Assembly: GCA_963823275.1 (NCBI GenBank)
Contig: CAWGKW010000001.1
Coordinates: forward strand, 992,001-1,056,000
Reading direction: 5' to 3'
Length of the DNA: 64,000 bases
Source: RHKX01 sp963823275
GTDB taxonomy: Bacteria; Actinomycetota; Thermoleophilia; Solirubrobacterales; 70-9
The notes under the pieces were generated by a model. The model ran no database searches and was not told where the DNA came from. It was given only the letters and a program-made list of their open reading frames with translations. Positions 27,241-35,276 of the stretch are shown here, in pieces. Position 1 is the first letter of the stretch, and every line of letters starts with the position of its first letter. A program made the position numbers and the translations under genes.

Positions 27241-28070
27241 TGCTCGAACGCCACCCCCGGTGCGGTGCCGTCGTCGACCCGCTGTTGAACTGCGGCGCGG
27301 GCGGCCTTGATCCCGTCGATCTTCTCCTGCAGGAACGCCTCGTACTCGTCCGGCTCGACGACCTCGACGATCGTCCTCATCGCCGAGTAGCCGGGTCCTG
27401 AGAATCGGGTCGAGGCGCCCTCGTAGGTACCGGTCTCGGTGGCCGTGAACGAGACCTCGTTGGTCAGGCCGGGGACCGCGTCGGCGGAGGGGGCGAGGGC
27501 CGGCACCGACCAGCGGTGGAGAACGTCGATGGAGCCGATCTCGAGGTTGATCGGGGTGTCGACCGGGACGACGAGCCTGTAATAGCTGTAGGGGGCGTCG
27601 GCGTTGAAGCCGTCGGCGGTCTGCTCGGGAGCGGGATACTGATAGCGCCAGATCCACTGCTGGCCGTCCACCTGGATCGTGATCGGATCGGCACTCGACG
27701 CGTCGACCTCGGTCGTCTTCTCCGTGAGGACGATGCCGACCACGAAGAGGACGATCGCCAGAACGCCAAGGCCGGCACCGACCCGCGTCTGGGCCGAGCG
27801 GGTCCCGCGCGTGCGGCGGGGTTGCTCGTCGTCGCCCGCGTCCGAATCGGTCGAGCGGAGGGCGCGGAAGAGGGCGCCGAGCACGGCGACGACGACGATC
27901 AGGCCGAGCACGGCCATGATCACGTAGGTCGTGCGTGCGGCGCCGGCGCTGTCGGATGCCGACGCGTCCGGAGCCAGCAGGCCCGCCGCTGCGACCTGCG
28001 GCAACACCGCGAGGGCACCGGCGGTCGCGACGGCGGAGAAAAAAGCGACTCTTCTGCGGGGGACCTGCAA
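27237..28070 (-). CDS. Cytochrome oxidase subunit II paralogue with degenerate CuA site (CoxB2)
   Basis: 277 aa: signal peptide or first helix (AFFSAVATAGALAVLPQVAA), two helices at about residues 48-70 and 97-117, then a cupredoxin domain. IQVDGQQWIWRYQYP matches the CtaC segment VDVTAQQFAWRFDYP. DVLHRWSVP keeps the first CuA His, but the CuA loop reads GASTRFSGPGYSAM where CtaC has VVCTELCGWGHATM: both Cys are Ser, Glu is Arg, His is Tyr, and only Met remains. The TTG start at 28070 has TAGAAT 9 nt upstream. First gene of the operon coxB2-coxA2-ctaB-37-aa peptide-subunit IV-like. Confidence 0.88.
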   Translation of the reverse strand: MQVPRRRVAFFSAVATAGALAVLPQVAAAGLLAPDASASDSAGAARTTYVIMAVLGLIVVVAVLGALFRALRSTDSDAGDDEQPRRTRGTRSAQTRVGAGLGVLAIVLFVVGIVLTEKTTEVDASSADPITIQVDGQQWIWRYQYPAPEQTADGFNADAPYSYYRLVVPVDTPINLEIGSIDVLHRWSVPALAPSADAVPGLTNEVSFTATETGTYEGASTRFSGPGYSAMRTIVEVVEPDEYEAFLQEKIDGIKAARAAVQQRVDDGTAPGVAFEQ

Positions 28071-28156
28071 GGCGCCGCCATTCTAGGGGGCGTGACCGGC
28101 AGATGCCGGGATGCCCTCCGACCGGCGTCCCTGGGCGCTTCTATACTCGCCGCGCT

Positions 28157-29119
28157 TTGTCCCTGGCGGCCACCCCATCCCGCAGGGGCCGGTCTCGGCT
28201 GCGCCCCTATGTACGCGGTATCGCGTACGCGGCGCTGGCCGCATCGGTGGCCGTGCCTCTCCTGCGCAAGCGACTGAGGCTCCCTCCCATGGCGACGGTT
28301 GGGGCAACGGTCGCCGGCCCGATCGGGATGGCCACTCTCAGGCGGCGCACGAAGACGCGGGACATGTTCCTGTTCATGCAGCAGATGTGGGCCTTCACGA
28401 TGATCCACGAGTTGCCCTACGACGATCCGGGGGCGCTCCGCCGCCGACTCAAGATCCGTTACCCGATCAGGGGGGACCGGCTGATCGGCATGGGTCGCCT
28501 CCCGAACACGCTGCTGCAGGAGCGGTTCACCCGAGCCGACGGGTCGGTCGGTCCGCTCGACCGGTTGCTCACCTTCGCTCACTGGGCCTGGTTCTTCGAG
28601 CCGCACCTGTCACTCGCCTACATCCTCGTCACCGACGAGAAGCGCTTCGTCCGGGCGGCGCGGCAGATGGCCGGGGCCTTCGACCTCGGCTGCGCGACCT
28701 ACATCACCCTGCCGACCGCCCCGCCGTGGTGGGCGGCGGCCAACGGCTACACCGGCGACGACCGCGTTCAGCGGCGAATGCTGGCGGTCGGTGAGGAGAC
28801 CTTCGAGGGGGCCTGGCCGAGGGTGTACGACGCCGTTGACGGCAACCCGTGGGCGGCGATGCCGTCGCTGCATTTCGGCGCCTCGGTGCTCGCCGCGATC
28901 CTGCTCACGGAGTCGAGCCGAACCGCCGGCGCCGTCGGCTGGACCTATGCCGGGGTCCTCGGCTTCGCGCTCGTCTACCTCGGCGAGCACTACGTGGTCG
29001 ATCTCCTGGCCGGCCTCGGCCTGGTTGCGACCGTTCGCTTCGGGGAGCCGTTCGCCGAGCCGCTCGCGCTCGCGGTCAGCGCCGGGGTGCAGAAGCTGGA
29101 GCGGATCGCGAACTCGTAG
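28157..29119 (+). CDS. PAP2-superfamily membrane protein (Aur1/inositol phosphotransferase-like)
   Basis: The C-terminal half holds the lipid phosphatase/phosphotransferase motifs: AAMPSLHFGASVLAA (the P-S-L-H motif) and LGEHYVVDLLAGL (H-Y-x2-D), flanked by four or five helices. The PSLH...HYVVD form is that of the inositolphosphorylceramide-synthase-like branch rather than classical PAP2 phosphatases. The start is uncertain: TTG 28157 follows a TATACT box at 28142-28147 and would be leaderless; the frame is open upstream into the divergent coxB2 gene. It probably transfers a polar head group to a lipid; the substrate is unknown. Confidence 0.75.
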   Translation: MSLAATPSRRGRSRLRPYVRGIAYAALAASVAVPLLRKRLRLPPMATVGATVAGPIGMATLRRRTKTRDMFLFMQQMWAFTMIHELPYDDPGALRRRLKIRYPIRGDRLIGMGRLPNTLLQERFTRADGSVGPLDRLLTFAHWAWFFEPHLSLAYILVTDEKRFVRAARQMAGAFDLGCATYITLPTAPPWWAAANGYTGDDRVQRRMLAVGEETFEGAWPRVYDAVDGNPWAAMPSLHFGASVLAAILLTESSRTAGAVGWTYAGVLGFALVYLGEHYVVDLLAGLGLVATVRFGEPFAEPLALAVSAGVQKLERIANS

Positions 29120-29122
29120 GCT
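29117..29122 (+). promoter_or_regulatory. Probable -10 box, leaderless start of the flippase-like gene
   Basis: TAGGCT with a 6-nt spacer to ATG 29129; it overlaps the stop codon of the preceding PAP2 gene. Confidence 0.45.
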
Positions 29123-29128
29123 CCGCGT

Positions 29129-30277
29129 ATGCCCCCTCAGGAAGCCGAGGTTGATGAGGCTCCATCCCTGCTCGAGAACCCGCGGAGGCTGGTGGTCACA
29201 GGCCTGGTCGTCCTGTTCATGTTCGCGGCGATCTACGTACTGGTCCCGAAGCTGGTCGGGCTCGAGGACGCGATCGAGAAGATGCAGGAGGGCGAATGGC
29301 AGTGGTTCGTGGTCGCCGTCGGCTTCAACGTGCTCGCCTTCGGCTCCTACGTCGCCCTCTTCCGGGGCGTGATCGGCGAGAACCTGGTCCACCTCGACTG
29401 GCGTGAGAGCTACCAGATCACGATGGCCGGCCTGGCGGCCTCCAGGGTTCTTTCGGCCGGCGGCGCCGGCGGCGTCATCCTCAGCTACTGGGCGCTCCGC
29501 AAGGCGGGGATGAGACGCGTCGAGGCCGCGAAGCGGATGGTCGCATTCCTGGTCCTCCTCTACGCCTTCTACGTCATCGCCGTGGTCGTGTTCGGGATCC
29601 TGCTCCGTACCGGGGTCCTATCCGGACCCGACCCGGTGTCGATGACGATCATCCCGGCCGCCATCGCCGGCGGGGTCATGCTGGTCTTCGTCCTGATCAT
29701 GCTGATCCCAGGTGATCTGCAGCGCCGGCTCTCGCTGCAGGGCGATAGCTGGGCCAGCCGCATGGCGCTGAGGCTGAGCACGGTCCCGGCGACGATCTCC
29801 ACGGGCACATGGATCGCGGTCGGCTTCATCCGGAACCCCCGCAGGGGCGGGCTCGCGGTCCTCGGAGCGGCCGGCTTCTGGGCATCGAACATCGGCATCC
29901 TCTGGGCGACGTTCATGGCCTTCGGGATCGCGGTTCCGATCGGGGTGATCGTGATGGGCTTCTTCGTCGGCATGGCCGCGAACCTGGCTCCCGATCCGGC
30001 CGGGGTCGGTGCCGTCGACGGCGGGCTGATCGGGTCCTTTCTGATCTTCGGCTACCCGGCCGAGAGCGTGATCGCCGCGGTCCTGGTCTACCGGCTGATC
30101 GCGTTCTGGATGCCGCTGCCGCCGGGGATCGTCGCGTTCCTGCAGTTGCGCCGCACCGTCGCCCGCTGGGAGGCCGAGGGCCGCCCGATCGTCGATGATG
30201 TCGATGACGACGGGGGCGAGTCTGCGGTCCCCACCAATACTTCAGAAAATGAAGTAAGGTACCCAGACCGAGTGTGA
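29129..30277 (+). CDS. YbhN/UPF0104-type membrane protein (flippase-like, LPG synthase TM region)
   Basis: 382 aa with about eight helices. Features of the family include AASRVLSAGGAGGVILSYWAL early on and the later GFFVGMAANLAPDPAGVGAVDGG segment, matching the conserved PxPGGxG-type loop of the lysylphosphatidylglycerol synthase membrane region. The C-terminus is acidic and Asp-rich (DDVDDDGG). It is likely involved in lipid translocation or modification; no catalytic domain is present. The final codons contain the perfect inverted repeat at 30238-30256 that precedes trxB. Confidence 0.82.
   Translation: MPPQEAEVDEAPSLLENPRRLVVTGLVVLFMFAAIYVLVPKLVGLEDAIEKMQEGEWQWFVVAVGFNVLAFGSYVALFRGVIGENLVHLDWRESYQITMAGLAASRVLSAGGAGGVILSYWALRKAGMRRVEAAKRMVAFLVLLYAFYVIAVVVFGILLRTGVLSGPDPVSMTIIPAAIAGGVMLVFVLIMLIPGDLQRRLSLQGDSWASRMALRLSTVPATISTGTWIAVGFIRNPRRGGLAVLGAAGFWASNIGILWATFMAFGIAVPIGVIVMGFFVGMAANLAPDPAGVGAVDGGLIGSFLIFGYPAESVIAAVLVYRLIAFWMPLPPGIVAFLQLRRTVARWEAEGRPIVDDVDDDGGESAVPTNTSENEVRYPDRV
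30238..30256. promoter_or_regulatory. Perfect 7-bp inverted repeat upstream of trxB
   Basis: TACTTCA-GAAAA-TGAAGTA lies inside the last codons of the upstream gene and 43 bp before the trxB ATG. The AT-rich symmetric sequence stands out against the GC-rich background, and its size fits an operator of a dimeric repressor (MarR- or Rrf2-like spacing). The regulator is not identified. Confidence 0.5.
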
Positions 30278-30298
30278 GCGAAGGAGCGAGGATTCGAA

Positions 30299-31291
30299 AT
30301 GACTGAGAGCCGGATCGAGAACGTGATCATCATCGGCGGTGCCTGCGCCGGCTACACAGCCGCGATCTACGCGGCTCGCGCGGATCTCGAACCGCTGTTG
30401 ATCGAGGGGTTCCAATGGGGTGGGCAACTCCAGAACACGACCGAGGTCGAGAACTTCCCGGGCTTCCCCGAGGGGATCATGGGTCCGGAGATGATGAACC
30501 GCTTCCGTGCTCAGGCCGAGCGCTTCGGCACCCGCTTCATCACCGACGACGCGACCCGGGTCGAGCTCACCGACGGCGGCATCCAGAAGGTCTGGGTCAA
30601 TGACGACGAGTACCGGGCCAAGAGCGTGATCCTGGCGATGGGGGCCGAGCCCAAGCGGCTTGGCATCCCCGGCGAGATCGAGCTCGGCGGCCGCGGGGTA
30701 TCGACCTGTGGCGTCTGCGACGGCGCCTTCTTCAAAGGTCGCGACGTGGTCGTCATCGGCGGCGGCGACACGGCGATGGAGGATTCGATCTTCGTCTCCA
30801 AGTACGCCGAGAGGCTCACCGTGCTGCATCGCCGCAACGACTTCCGTGCCTCGATGGTGATGCAGGACCGGGCCCGAGAGACACCCAACATCGAGTTTCA
30901 GACCCCGTTCGTGCCGGAGGAGTTCGTCGCCGGCGACGACGGTGCGCTCGACCGCGTCCGCATCCGCAACGCCGAGACCGACGAGGTCTCCGAGATCAAG
31001 GTGGGGGGTGCGTTCGTCGCGATCGGCCACACTCCGGGCTCGAAGCTCGTCGCCGACCAGATCGAGCTCCACGACAACGGCTACGTCAAGGTCGAGGAGC
31101 CCTCGACGCGAACCAACCTGGCGGGGGTGTTCGCGATCGGAGACCTCGTCGACTTCACCTACCGGCAGGCGGTCACCGCCGCCGGCTCCGGGACCCGGGG
31201 CGCCCTCGACGCCGAGTGGTATCTGCGCGACACCCCGCCGACCGACGAGGAGCGGATCGAGGCGGCCGAAGAGGCGAGGGTCGCCGGCTGA
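30299..31291 (+). CDS. trxB: Thioredoxin reductase (NADPH, FAD)
   Basis: 330 aa. FAD-binding loop GGACAGYTAAIYAARA at residue 13, the redox-active CGVCDG at about residue 138, the NADPH-binding VVVIGGGDTAMEDSIFVSKY, the HRRNDFRAS motif for NADPH phosphate recognition, and the C-terminal FAD motif GVFAIGDLVD. The usual Pro of GxGPAG is Cys here, and the active site reads CGVC rather than CATC. The enzyme reduces thioredoxin. GAAGGAGCGAGG upstream is a suitable ribosome-binding site. Confidence 0.93.
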   Translation: MTESRIENVIIIGGACAGYTAAIYAARADLEPLLIEGFQWGGQLQNTTEVENFPGFPEGIMGPEMMNRFRAQAERFGTRFITDDATRVELTDGGIQKVWVNDDEYRAKSVILAMGAEPKRLGIPGEIELGGRGVSTCGVCDGAFFKGRDVVVIGGGDTAMEDSIFVSKYAERLTVLHRRNDFRASMVMQDRARETPNIEFQTPFVPEEFVAGDDGALDRVRIRNAETDEVSEIKVGGAFVAIGHTPGSKLVADQIELHDNGYVKVEEPSTRTNLAGVFAIGDLVDFTYRQAVTAAGSGTRGALDAEWYLRDTPPTDEERIEAAEEARVAG

Positions 31292-31342
31292 GACGGTCCG
31301 GGAGGTTCAGCCCGCCGCGATCCGGACGACCCAACCGTCCGA

Positions 31343-33247
31343 TCAGGCCCCGTCGGCGGCCATCATCTCGCTGAAGACGGCGCGCTCGTCGTTGGGGTCA
31401 CGGCCATCGGCCTCCTCGTCGGCGATCACCTGCGAGACGGCGTTGATCAGCGCCAGGTGGGTGAAGGCCTGGGGGAAGTTGCCCAGCTGCCGGCCCGAGC
31501 GGGGCTCGATCTCCTCCGCGTAGAGGTCGAGCGCGCCACCCATGTTGAGCAGGTGCTCGCAGAGGTGGGAGGCGCGATCGTGCTCGCCGATCTCGGCGAG
31601 CGCCGAGACGAGCCAGAACGAGCAGATCGAGAACGTCCCCTCGACCCCGGAGAGTCCGTCGTCGGTGCGGTCGACCCGGTAGCGGAGGACCAGGCCCATC
31701 TCGGTCAGCTCGTCGGCGATCGCCAGGACGGTGTTGCGCACCCGAGCGTCGTCGGAGGGGAGAAAGCGGACGAGCGGGATCAGCAGGGTCGAGGCGTCGA
31801 GCTCATCGGTCCCGTAATGCTGGCGGAAGACGCCGCGATCGCTGACCCCGTTGGCGAGCACGTCGTCTCTGATCCGCTCGGCCTCGGCGCCCCACCGTGA
31901 GGCAAGCTCGCGCTCGCCCCTCGCCTTGGCCATGCGCGCGCCTCGGTCGAGGGCGACCCAGCACATCAGCTTCGAGGAGACGTAGTGCTTGGGCTCGTCT
32001 CGCGCCTCCCAGATTCCCTGGTCGGGGCGCTCCCAGATCCCCATCGCGGCCTCGACCTGCTCGGTTGCGATCTCCCAGAGACCGTCGCTGACGCCGCCGA
32101 GCGCTCGAGAATGGATGTACATCGAGTCCAGCAGCGCGCCGTAGACGTCGTTCTGGTGCTGCGAGAAGGCGGCGTTTCCGATCCGCACCGGCTTCGAGTC
32201 GAGGAAGCCCGAGAGGTGATCGAGCGTGCTCTCGGTCAGCTCCTTCTCGCCGCCGATGCCGTACATGATCTGCAGGTCCGCGTCGTTGGCGCAGACGCTC
32301 TCAACGAAGCCCATGAAGTCCGTTGCCTCGTCATCGAGGCCGAGCACGTGCAGCCCCCAGAGCGTGAAGGTGGCGTCGCGGATCCAGGTGTAGCGATAGT
32401 CCCAGTTGCGCTCGCCGCCGGGCGTCTCCGGCAGCGAGGTGGTGAGCGCCGCGACCATGCCGCCGGAGGGCGCGTACATCAGGCCCTTCAGGGTCAGGGC
32501 CGAGCGTTGCAGCTCGCCGCGCCAGCGATGATCGGGGAACTTGCCCCGCTCGAGCCAGCGCCGCCACGCCTGCCCGGTCTCGTAGACCTGGCGTGCGGCC
32601 TCGCCGGCGTGTCCGGGAAGGCGGGCCTCATCCGACCAGGTGAGGGCGCAGAAGGTGTTCTCGTCCCTGCCCATCCTCTTGACCCCCCAGATCCGCCCGT
32701 CTCGAAGCTCGAGATCCATGTCCGCCTGTAGGCGGAGCGGAATGCCGTCGACCTCGGCGGTCGCGACGCCGAGCTCGCGATCGAGATCCCAATCGATCGT
32801 CCCGCGGCCGTAGTCGGGATGTGCGTCGCAGACGAGTTGAATCTCGGCATGACCCTCGGGGCAGTGCGCCCAGCGGACGAGCATCTTCTCCGCCGTCATC
32901 CTGCTCCGGCCGCTGTGGTCGGCCTCCGAGTCGATCAGCAGCGCGTCCCGAACCACCGCCCAGCCCGTCTCGGTCGCCCAGGTGGTCTCGATCACGTTCG
33001 TGCCGGGCTCGTATCGACGAGCCACGGGCACCCGCTCGTCGGGCGCGAACCGCAGCGCTCCCGCGGATCTATCGAGCAGCGCTCCGAAGATGCTGGGGGA
33101 GTCGAAGCGGGGGAGGCAGAACCACTCGATCGCCCCGTCGGCCGACAGCAGCGCGCCGGTTTCGCAGTCGGAGAGAAATCCGTAGGAGCCGATCCGGGGG
33201 AAGTGCTCGGAGCACGCTCGCAGCGAGGACGGGTCGGTGGCGCTCAC
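31343..33247 (-). CDS. GH15-family glucoamylase/trehalase-like glycoside hydrolase
   Basis: 634 aa. An N-terminal beta-sandwich begins IGSYGFLSDCETGALLSADG and IEWFCLPRFDSPSIFG; the C-terminal (alpha/alpha)6 barrel contains NWDYRYTWIRDATFTLWGL, the general-acid segment DQGIWEARDEPKHYVSSKLM and the general-base segment YAEEIEPRSGRQLGNFPQAF. These are the GH15 landmarks. Actinobacterial members of this clade include trehalases and glucoamylases; which one this is cannot be settled. No signal peptide, so it is cytoplasmic. The GTG start at 33247 has TAGAGT 8 nt upstream. Confidence 0.9.
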   Translation of the reverse strand: MSATDPSSLRACSEHFPRIGSYGFLSDCETGALLSADGAIEWFCLPRFDSPSIFGALLDRSAGALRFAPDERVPVARRYEPGTNVIETTWATETGWAVVRDALLIDSEADHSGRSRMTAEKMLVRWAHCPEGHAEIQLVCDAHPDYGRGTIDWDLDRELGVATAEVDGIPLRLQADMDLELRDGRIWGVKRMGRDENTFCALTWSDEARLPGHAGEAARQVYETGQAWRRWLERGKFPDHRWRGELQRSALTLKGLMYAPSGGMVAALTTSLPETPGGERNWDYRYTWIRDATFTLWGLHVLGLDDEATDFMGFVESVCANDADLQIMYGIGGEKELTESTLDHLSGFLDSKPVRIGNAAFSQHQNDVYGALLDSMYIHSRALGGVSDGLWEIATEQVEAAMGIWERPDQGIWEARDEPKHYVSSKLMCWVALDRGARMAKARGERELASRWGAEAERIRDDVLANGVSDRGVFRQHYGTDELDASTLLIPLVRFLPSDDARVRNTVLAIADELTEMGLVLRYRVDRTDDGLSGVEGTFSICSFWLVSALAEIGEHDRASHLCEHLLNMGGALDLYAEEIEPRSGRQLGNFPQAFTHLALINAVSQVIADEEADGRDPNDERAVFSEMMAADGA

Positions 33248-33255
33248 GGAGCGCG

Positions 33256-33261
33256 ACTCTA
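33256..33261 (-). promoter_or_regulatory. Probable -10 box of the GH15 gene (leaderless)
   Basis: TAGAGT on the minus strand, 8-nt spacer to GTG 33247. Confidence 0.5.
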
Positions 33262-33319
33262 CAAGCCTCCGATGCGCAGCCGGGCGGGACGCGGCACTTC
33301 GAGCCGCTCGGTGTCGCGC

Positions 33320-34090
33320 CTACCTGCCGCCGAAGTCGGCGGGGCGGCCCTCGAGCAGGGCGTTGACCGCCTCGACCCGGTCCTGGGTCGCCATGGCCTC
33401 GGCGAGCAGCTGCCGCTCGCGCTCGAGTCCGTCCTCGAGATGGGTCTCGTCCGCATCGACGACCGCGCGCTTGGCGATCCGGAGCGCGAGCGGCGGCCGC
33501 TCGGCGATGTCCTCGGCAAACGCCGTGGCGCCCTCCAGACAGTGGCGCTTGTCGGCCAGGATGTTGGCAAGGCCCCAGGCGAAGGCCTGCTTGCCGCTCA
33601 TCCGCCTTCCCGAAAGCACCAGCTCCATGGTCCGCTGCTTGCCGATCACCCTGGTGAGCCGCTGGGTCGCGCCGCCGGCGGGGATCAGCCCGAAGGTGAC
33701 CTCGGGCAGGCCGAACGTGGTCTCCTTGCCGACGACCATCAGGTCGCAGGCGAGGGCGAGCTCGCAGCCGAACGCCAGCGCCCATCCGTTCACGGCGGCG
33801 ATGATCGGCGAGCCGATCGCCTTCAGGCGGCTCCAGAAGTCGATCATGAGCACGTCCACGGGCGGATTCGACTCCCGGCCCGAGAAGGCCCGGATGTCGT
33901 GACCGGTGGCGAAGTACTCGCCGGTGCCGGTGAGCACGATGCAGCGGATCGCGGCGTCGGCGTCGAGTCGCTCCAGCGTCGAGATCAGCGTCTCGGCCAG
34001 CTCCGAGTCGATCGCATTTCTCGTCTCTGGCCTGTCGATCCGGCAGATCCCGACCCGCCCTCTGACCGTGACGTCGACCCCGGCAGCCAT
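33320..34090 (-). CDS. Enoyl-CoA hydratase/isomerase (crotonase)
   Basis: 256 aa, the usual crotonase length. The N-terminal strand has RIDRPETRNAI, the oxyanion-hole segment is EYFATGHDIRAF, and the core has IAAVNGWALAFGCELALACDL followed by FGLPEVTFGLIPAGGATQRL, with the catalytic Glu region (LPEV) conserved. It hydrates trans-2-enoyl-CoA or a related acyl-CoA. It starts at ATG 34090, 2 bp after the acyl-CoA dehydrogenase stop, forming a beta-oxidation-like operon. Confidence 0.93.
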   Translation of the reverse strand: MAAGVDVTVRGRVGICRIDRPETRNAIDSELAETLISTLERLDADAAIRCIVLTGTGEYFATGHDIRAFSGRESNPPVDVLMIDFWSRLKAIGSPIIAAVNGWALAFGCELALACDLMVVGKETTFGLPEVTFGLIPAGGATQRLTRVIGKQRTMELVLSGRRMSGKQAFAWGLANILADKRHCLEGATAFAEDIAERPPLALRIAKRAVVDADETHLEDGLERERQLLAEAMATQDRVEAVNALLEGRPADFGGR

Positions 34091-34092
34091 CT

Positions 34093-35274
34093 TCAGCCAC
34101 CACCCTGATCGGGGGCGAAGGGGAGGATCGCGTCGATCCCGGTGGCGGCCCGCCCGATGATCAGCTTCTGGATCTCGGAGGTCCCCTCGTACAGCGTCGT
34201 GACCCGGGCGTCGCGCAGATAACGCTCGACCGGATGGTCGTCGACGTAGCCGGAGCCCCCGTGGACCTGGATCGCGGTGTTGGCGCACTCGACCGCAGAC
34301 TCGGTCGCGTACAGCTTCGCGATCGACGTCTCGGTCGAGCTGGGCTCGCCGGCGTCCTTGAGCAACCCCGCCCTGAGCACGAGCATCCGAGCGGCGTCCC
34401 GCTTGACGATCATCTCGGCGATCATCGCCTGGACCAGCTGGAATCGAGCGATCGGCACTCCGAACTGCTCGCGCTCGGTCGCGTAGGCGACCGACGCGTC
34501 CACGCAGCCGTCGCAGATTCCGACGCAGCCGGCGGCGACCGAATAGCGGCCGAGGTCGAGCGCGCTCATCGCGATCTTGAAGCCGTCGCCGATCTCGCCG
34601 AGCACCGCATCGTCGGGTACCTCGACCGCGTCCAGCGCCAGCGAGGCCGTATCGGAGGAGCGCAGGCCGAGCTTCCCGTGGATCTCCTGAGCCGAGAAGC
34701 CCGGGGACTCGGTCGGCACCAGAAAGCAGGCGAGGCCGCGATGAGCTTTCGAGGGGTCGGTCTGGGCGAAGACGAGGGCCAGGTCGGCGACGTTCCCGAG
34801 CGAGATCCACATCTTCTGGCCGGTGATTCGCCAACCTCCGGCGATGCGCTCGGCCCGGCTCCTCATCGAGGCGGCGTCGGAGCCCGAATCGGGTTCGGTC
34901 AGGCCGAAGCAGCCGAACTGTTCACCGCTGCAGAGGCCCGGCAGGTATCGCTGCTTCTGCTCCTCGGTCCCCCAGCGCTCGATCGACCCGCAGACCAGGG
35001 AGCTCTGCACCGATATCACCGTCCGGGCGGCGCTGTCGGCACGCCCGATCTGCTCGACGATCAGCGCGTAGGAGACGTAGTCGAGGCCGCGCCCGCCGTA
35101 CTGCTCGGCGACCGGAGCTCCCAGGTATCCCATCTCCCCGAGTCGGCGGGCGAGGTCGATATCGAAGCGGCAGGCGCGATCGCTCTCGCGTATCCGCGGC
35201 GCGATCACCTCGTCGGCGAACCTTCGCGCGGTCTCCGAGGTCAGCCGCTGCTCGTCGCTGAGCGTCAGGTCCAC
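34093..35274 (-). CDS. Acyl-CoA dehydrogenase
   Basis: 393 aa FAD enzyme. Landmarks: GYLGAPVAEQYGGRGLDYVS, FGLTEPDSGSDAASM (the first signature), GQKMWISLGNVADL, and the C-terminal QVHGGSGYVDDHPVERYLRDAR with the second signature ending YEGTSEIQ. The Glu base commonly found in the short-chain clade lies in that YEGTSEIQ segment. GTG 35274 lies 2 bp after the aminotransferase stop. Substrate chain length is not readable from sequence. Confidence 0.95.
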   Translation of the reverse strand: MDLTLSDEQRLTSETARRFADEVIAPRIRESDRACRFDIDLARRLGEMGYLGAPVAEQYGGRGLDYVSYALIVEQIGRADSAARTVISVQSSLVCGSIERWGTEEQKQRYLPGLCSGEQFGCFGLTEPDSGSDAASMRSRAERIAGGWRITGQKMWISLGNVADLALVFAQTDPSKAHRGLACFLVPTESPGFSAQEIHGKLGLRSSDTASLALDAVEVPDDAVLGEIGDGFKIAMSALDLGRYSVAAGCVGICDGCVDASVAYATEREQFGVPIARFQLVQAMIAEMIVKRDAARMLVLRAGLLKDAGEPSSTETSIAKLYATESAVECANTAIQVHGGSGYVDDHPVERYLRDARVTTLYEGTSEIQKLIIGRAATGIDAILPFAPDQGGG

Positions 35275-35276
35275 GG

